Positions 61,023 through 64,000 of a DNA stretch of 64,000 nucleotides are shown here, piece after piece. The stretch comes from Mucilaginibacter mali (GTDB lineage Bacteria > Bacteroidota > Bacteroidia > Sphingobacteriales > Sphingobacteriaceae), in contig NZ_CP054139.1 in assembly GCF_013283875.1 (NCBI RefSeq), forward strand, positions 4,340,001 to 4,404,000, given 5' to 3'. Numbering within the stretch: the stretch's first letter is position 1; the number at the start of each line of letters is the position of its first letter. Under the pieces are notes generated by a model. That model searched no databases and was not told where the DNA came from. It worked only from the letters and a program-made list of their open reading frames with translations. Position numbers and translations under genes: made by a program.

Positions 61023-61115
61023 CCTCGTGCCGCAGCCGCGATCGTATGAATGACCGTCCTCAAACCGCCAAACATCTTTCGGTCTTCCCCACTTGCAGAC
61101 TTCCCGACTTTTCTA

Positions 61116-61123
61116 CATCTTTG
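61116..61123 (+). promoter_or_regulatory. Putative -7 box of the fluoride-riboswitch transcript
   Basis: CATCTTTG is one mismatch from TAnnTTTG, with TTG (61093-61095) 20 bases upstream as a -33 candidate. The transcript would start within a few bases of the aptamer. Confidence 0.5.
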
Positions 61124-61127
61124 CAAC

Positions 61128-61212
61128 ACAAGGTGATGGTGTTCCACCTAATTGAACCGCTGCAAAGCTGATGACGCCTACCCAAATAAGTTTTATTTAT
61201 TTGCTTGTAGGC
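61128..61212 (+). ncRNA. Fluoride riboswitch (crcB motif) with start-codon-proximal switching stem
   Basis: AGGTGATGGTGTTCCACCT (61131-61149) gives the first stem (AGGTG with CACCT) and the GATGGTGTT loop; AACCGCTGCAAAGCTGATGACGCCTAC (61155-61181) gives the second part. GGTGTT (61138-61143) can pair with GACGCC (61173-61178) as the pseudoknot. The pattern GNGATGG...CCNCC...GCTGATGNCNCCTAC is diagnostic. Downstream, GTAGGC (61207-61212) complements GCCTAC (61176-61181), and CAAATAA/TTATTTG (61183-61189, 61197-61203) extends that stem. It ends 1 base before the ATG at 61214, so it could hide the start when no fluoride is bound. Confidence 0.92.
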
Positions 61213-61213
61213 T

Positions 61214-62461
61214 ATGCTTAAAAAAATCTTTTCAAAATCTATTGTTCGTCCTGTATTGGTTGCTGTGCCTGTTGCTATCGTTATTGGCAGCATGGTAGCC
61301 CTGTTTTTATGGCTGCTAAACTGGGCTATACAATTCCGCTTTCATCATACCTGGTTGCTGTACTTGCTGCCACTGGCGGGTATTGGGATACACCTGCTGT
61401 ATAAATGGTACGGCGCATCGGCCGAGAAGGGAAATAACCTGATCATCGACGAGATCCATCAGCCGGGCGCTGGGGTGCCTAAGCGCATGGCCCCACTTAT
61501 TTTAGTTACTACGGTTATCACCCACTTGTTCGGCGGCTCGGCCGGGCGCGAGGGTACGGCGGTGCAAATTGGCGGTAGTTTGGCCAACCTCTTTGCAGGG
61601 ATATTTAAGCTTGATGCTGCCGATAAGCAAATAATACTGACCGCAGGCATAGCTGCCGGGTTTGGAGCTGTGTTCGGCACGCCGTTAACGGGCACCATCT
61701 TCGCGCTGGAGGTACTGACTGTTGGTCGCCTAAAATACGATGCGCTACTGCCCTGCCTTGTGGCTGGCTTTGTGGGCGATTATACAGTGGCCGCCTGGGG
61801 TGTTGCGCACACGCCTTACCATATAGATGCGCTTACCGGCGGCAATCTGTTTTACGGTCATCATTTTTATTGGGATGTACTACTGTTGCTGAAAACTGCG
61901 GCGGCAGCAGCCCTGTTTGGTTTGGCCAGCTATACTTTTGCCAAAGTGGTGCATCTGATAAAAGACACTTTTAATAAATGGATCAAGATCAGTTGGCTAA
62001 TCCCGGTTTGCGGTGGCTTGATCATCATCGGCCTTACCTTCCTTATCGGCAAGCCCGATTATTTAAGTCTGGGCGTAAGTCCCGAATATCCCGGCGCGGT
62101 TACTATTGTATCAGCCTTTCAGCAGGGCGGCGCCGATCTTTTCAGCTGGCTCTGGAAGCTGATCTATACGGCTGTTACTTTGGGTACCGGTTTTAAAGGT
62201 GGCGAGGTTACGCCCCTGTTTTACATTGGCGCCACTTTGGGCAATACACTGGCCGGCATCCTGAATGCCCCGGTAAGTCTGTTTGCGGGACTGGGCTTCA
62301 TCGCCGTATTCTCGGGCGCTACCAAAACACCGTTGGCCTGCACCATTATGGGGATGGAGCTGTTTGGCGGCAGCTTTGTGTTGTATTATGCTGTGGCTTG
62401 TTTTGTGGCTTATTTGTGCAGTGGGAAGGTAGGGATCTATAGCGCGCAGCGGCGCGTTTAA
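61214..62461 (+). CDS. CLC-F type fluoride/proton antiporter
   Basis: A 415-residue CLC-family membrane protein with about ten helices. The key helix motif is GGSAGREGTAVQIGG (111-115 GREGT, Glu113 is the gating Glu), with Thr instead of the usual Pro after GREG. The anion-coordinating GSGIP segment reads GAGVP (85-89), lacking Ser. Both changes are known from the fluoride-selective CLC-F branch. The fluoride riboswitch directly upstream agrees, so the role is fluoride efflux for resistance. It is monocistronic. Confidence 0.92.
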   Translation: MLKKIFSKSIVRPVLVAVPVAIVIGSMVALFLWLLNWAIQFRFHHTWLLYLLPLAGIGIHLLYKWYGASAEKGNNLIIDEIHQPGAGVPKRMAPLILVTTVITHLFGGSAGREGTAVQIGGSLANLFAGIFKLDAADKQIILTAGIAAGFGAVFGTPLTGTIFALEVLTVGRLKYDALLPCLVAGFVGDYTVAAWGVAHTPYHIDALTGGNLFYGHHFYWDVLLLLKTAAAAALFGLASYTFAKVVHLIKDTFNKWIKISWLIPVCGGLIIIGLTFLIGKPDYLSLGVSPEYPGAVTIVSAFQQGGADLFSWLWKLIYTAVTLGTGFKGGEVTPLFYIGATLGNTLAGILNAPVSLFAGLGFIAVFSGATKTPLACTIMGMELFGGSFVLYYAVACFVAYLCSGKVGIYSAQRRV

Positions 62462-62593
62462 GCCGAAAGACCAAAGCAGAAAGCGAAAAGCTTTTTTCCT
62501 GAATACCTTTAAGCTTTAAGCTTTCTAAAAACATATCCCCGCTTGTTTGTTTTATAATAAGAAACACTTTATCACCCTAAATTATCTACCCAT

Positions 62594-63067
62594 ATGAAAA
62601 AGATACTGATTGGCATTGATGACAGCAAATTTGCCGAACATGCCGTTGAATATGGCTTTAACCTGGCCCATCAATTAAATGCCGATATTGGCCTGGTGCA
62701 TATTATGGAACCAATAACAGCCCCGATGCCTGTAGTCGATACAACTATGGGCATCCCTTTTGATAACGGTACAGACATGATAACGCCCGAACTTTACCAC
62801 ATGCAAGACGAGCGGGCTAAAAATATGATTGCCGATGCTGTGAAAAAGTATGGCCACGACAAAATGAGCATCTCTAACTTTACCGAGTATGGCGATACAG
62901 CCGACGGCATTATTAAATGCGCTAAAGATTTCGGCGCGGATATGATCGTTATCGGCACGCACAGCCGGACCGGGCTCGACCGTTTTTTAATGGGCAGTGT
63001 TGCCGAGCATGTGATCCGCCATTCCGAAATACCTGTTTTAGTAGTACCGATGAAGCACGAAGAATAA
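62594..63067 (+). CDS. Universal stress protein (UspA family)
   Basis: A 157-residue single-domain Usp: KKILIGIDDSKFAEHAVEYGF at the start (nucleotide-binding Asp), and the ATP-binding pattern GTHSRTGLDRFLMGSVAEHV near the C-terminus (G-2x-G-9x-G-S/T). It is cytoplasmic, probably a dimer, and made in stress or anaerobic conditions in other bacteria. The long MEPITAPMPVVDTTMG insertion before the middle helix is an unremarkable variant. The upstream gap (62462-62593) holds an AAGCTTTAAGCTTT repeat. Monocistronic. Confidence 0.95.
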   Translation: MKKILIGIDDSKFAEHAVEYGFNLAHQLNADIGLVHIMEPITAPMPVVDTTMGIPFDNGTDMITPELYHMQDERAKNMIADAVKKYGHDKMSISNFTEYGDTADGIIKCAKDFGADMIVIGTHSRTGLDRFLMGSVAEHVIRHSEIPVLVVPMKHEE

Positions 63068-63172
63068 TTACGATTTGATAATAAGGCACTTGCGGTAATT
63101 ATAAAAATATCTGCACCCGCTGCCGAAGGAAATTTGATCTCACGGGCATCTAATGATCAAATTTCCTTAATT

Positions 63173-63964
63173 ATGAAACCGTATAAACCCCTGATTGCTA
63201 TTCTGATGCTCGGCGCCATCATTATGGCCTGCAAAAAAGACAAGCAAAGCGATACCACTACTTCCGGCTCGGCTAATGGCAGCGCTGCTACCAACGGCAC
63301 TGTTGGCACCAATGTACCGGCTGTATATAAAAAGATATACGGCGCCACCGACATCTACATTGAGGGCGATTACGTGGTGATCAAAACCAATGGCTTTCCT
63401 GATCATAAATCGCCCTACTATAGCGGCACTGCCTGGGCGTCTACCAAATACGAGGCCTACAATGGTACCAACCCGCTTTGGGGCCAAAATCCCAACAAAA
63501 TTGCCGAAGCCGACGCAACATTTAAGATCCCCCTTAACCCTAAGGCTGCTACTACACATGCCGCTACGCCACTGGGTGCTATGGGTGTGGCGGTAAACGG
63601 CGTGGATATTTTTAACCAATACGCGGCCATGTATAGTCCGCTTACTAACGAAGCCAACGGCTTCGATCAGTACGGCGGCCACCCGCAACAGCAGGGCGTT
63701 TATCATTACCATGTGGAGCCAACCTACATCACCGCTAATAAGGGTAAAGACGCGCTGGTGGGCTTCCTGCTGGACGGCTTCCCGGTTTATGGCCCCCTGG
63801 AGAATGGCAAAACCATCACCAATGCCGATTTGGACGCATATCATGGCCATACCGGCGTAACCGCCGATTATCCATCGGGCATTTATCACTATCATATCAC
63901 CGCAGCAGACCCTTACATCAATGGAAACGGATATTATGGAACGCCGGGCACAGTTTCGCAATGA
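63173..63964 (+). CDS. YHYH-domain lipoprotein
   Basis: A 263-residue predicted lipoprotein (IMAC, Cys20; start MKPYKP, upstream codons are not family-like). A Ser/Gly/Thr-rich linker precedes a YHYH domain with GVYHYHVEPTY and GIYHYHITAADPYING as the two diagnostic repeats, and DGFPVYGPLENG between them. The YHYH family is of unknown function and may bind metals. Its 3' end overlaps the start of another frame at 63936. Confidence 0.92.
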   Translation: MKPYKPLIAILMLGAIIMACKKDKQSDTTTSGSANGSAATNGTVGTNVPAVYKKIYGATDIYIEGDYVVIKTNGFPDHKSPYYSGTAWASTKYEAYNGTNPLWGQNPNKIAEADATFKIPLNPKAATTHAATPLGAMGVAVNGVDIFNQYAAMYSPLTNEANGFDQYGGHPQQQGVYHYHVEPTYITANKGKDALVGFLLDGFPVYGPLENGKTITNADLDAYHGHTGVTADYPSGIYHYHITAADPYINGNGYYGTPGTVSQ

Positions 63965-64000
63965 TATTGGGTTGATCGTACTCGTGCTGGTATTGCTGAG
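63936..64000 (+). CDS. Start of a membrane protein gene, 3'-truncated
   Basis: An ATG at 63936 opens a frame that stays open to the window end: MERRAQFRNDIGLIVLVLVLL, an N-terminal basic stretch followed by a hydrophobic helix. It overlaps the YHYH gene by 29 bases, typical of coupled genes. No family can be named from 21 residues. Confidence 0.55.
   Translation, partial: MERRAQFRNDIGLIVLVLVLL

Overview
The window looks like chromosomal DNA of a Bacteroidota bacterium of the Sphingobacteriaceae type (Mucilaginibacter/Pedobacter-like). The support is family composition: a TonB-dependent receptor with an N-terminal carboxypeptidase-regulatory-like domain, DUF4369/TlpA thioredoxins, LytS/LytTR two-component pairs, DUF4292 and DUF3667 proteins, a NagB-LmbE fusion, and start-proximal TAnnTTTG boxes typical of Bacteroidota sigma factors. 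No tRNA, rRNA, CRISPR array, transposase or phage gene was seen. The genus is an inference, not a measurement.

Layout. 1-1.5 kb: 3' part of an M1 aminopeptidase. 1.6-5.4 kb: a YjbR protein, then a minus-strand operon of small exported Lys/Pro-rich protein, outer-membrane barrel, OmpR-type regulator and histidine kinase. 5.6-10 kb: a degenerate ApbE-like protein, an AT-rich orphan, a LysM lytic transglycosylase and GatA. 10.5-17.4 kb: a long minus-strand cell-envelope cluster (flippase, Dut, TPR protein, DUF4292 lipoprotein, EnvC, two TatA/B-like proteins), preceded by acylphosphatase. 17.9-21.8 kb: IlvE, a tryptophan 2,3-dioxygenase-like protein and AnmK. 21.9-29.7 kb: NagB-LmbE (divergent from AnmK), PnuC, an acyl-CoA dehydrogenase-like flavoprotein, an SDR, Dcd, and a PPTase-LipB-SGNH operon. 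29.9-39.5 kb: a Tat-signal PLP enzyme, an M16 protease pair, a TPR histidine kinase, an AI-2E family permease and GlyS. 39.7-44.7 kb: DUF3667, a lone ABC ATPase, two small barrels, VanZ and exported MsrA-MsrB. 45-49.8 kb: a kinase and regulator enclosing two thioredoxin-like proteins. 50.1-53.3 kb: a CarboxypepD_reg-like protein, FKBP and AspS. 53.7-58.1 kb: two CBM9-like proteins followed by a LytS/LytTR pair. 58.2-62.5 kb: a TPP riboswitch with a TonB receptor and a fluoride riboswitch with a CLC-F type transporter. 62.6-64 kb: a universal stress protein, a YHYH lipoprotein and the start of one more gene.

The most notable signals are regulatory and structural. A TPP riboswitch carries an extra hairpin of about 90 nt that resembles a dispersed repeat, placed in a junction of the aptamer. 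A compact fluoride riboswitch has a visible alternative stem that would pair aptamer bases with the bases immediately before the start codon. At least seven families of dispersed inverted repeats fill most intergenic gaps; several reach into genes, supplying the C-terminus of PnuC, the stop codon of the tryptophan dioxygenase-like gene, and misleading N-terminal extensions.

Several signalling clusters have unusual composition: kinase-TlpA-TlpA-regulator, CBM9-CBM9-kinase-regulator, and small exported protein-barrel-regulator-kinase. These are the best candidates for undescribed sensing systems. Their ligands cannot be read from sequence alone.
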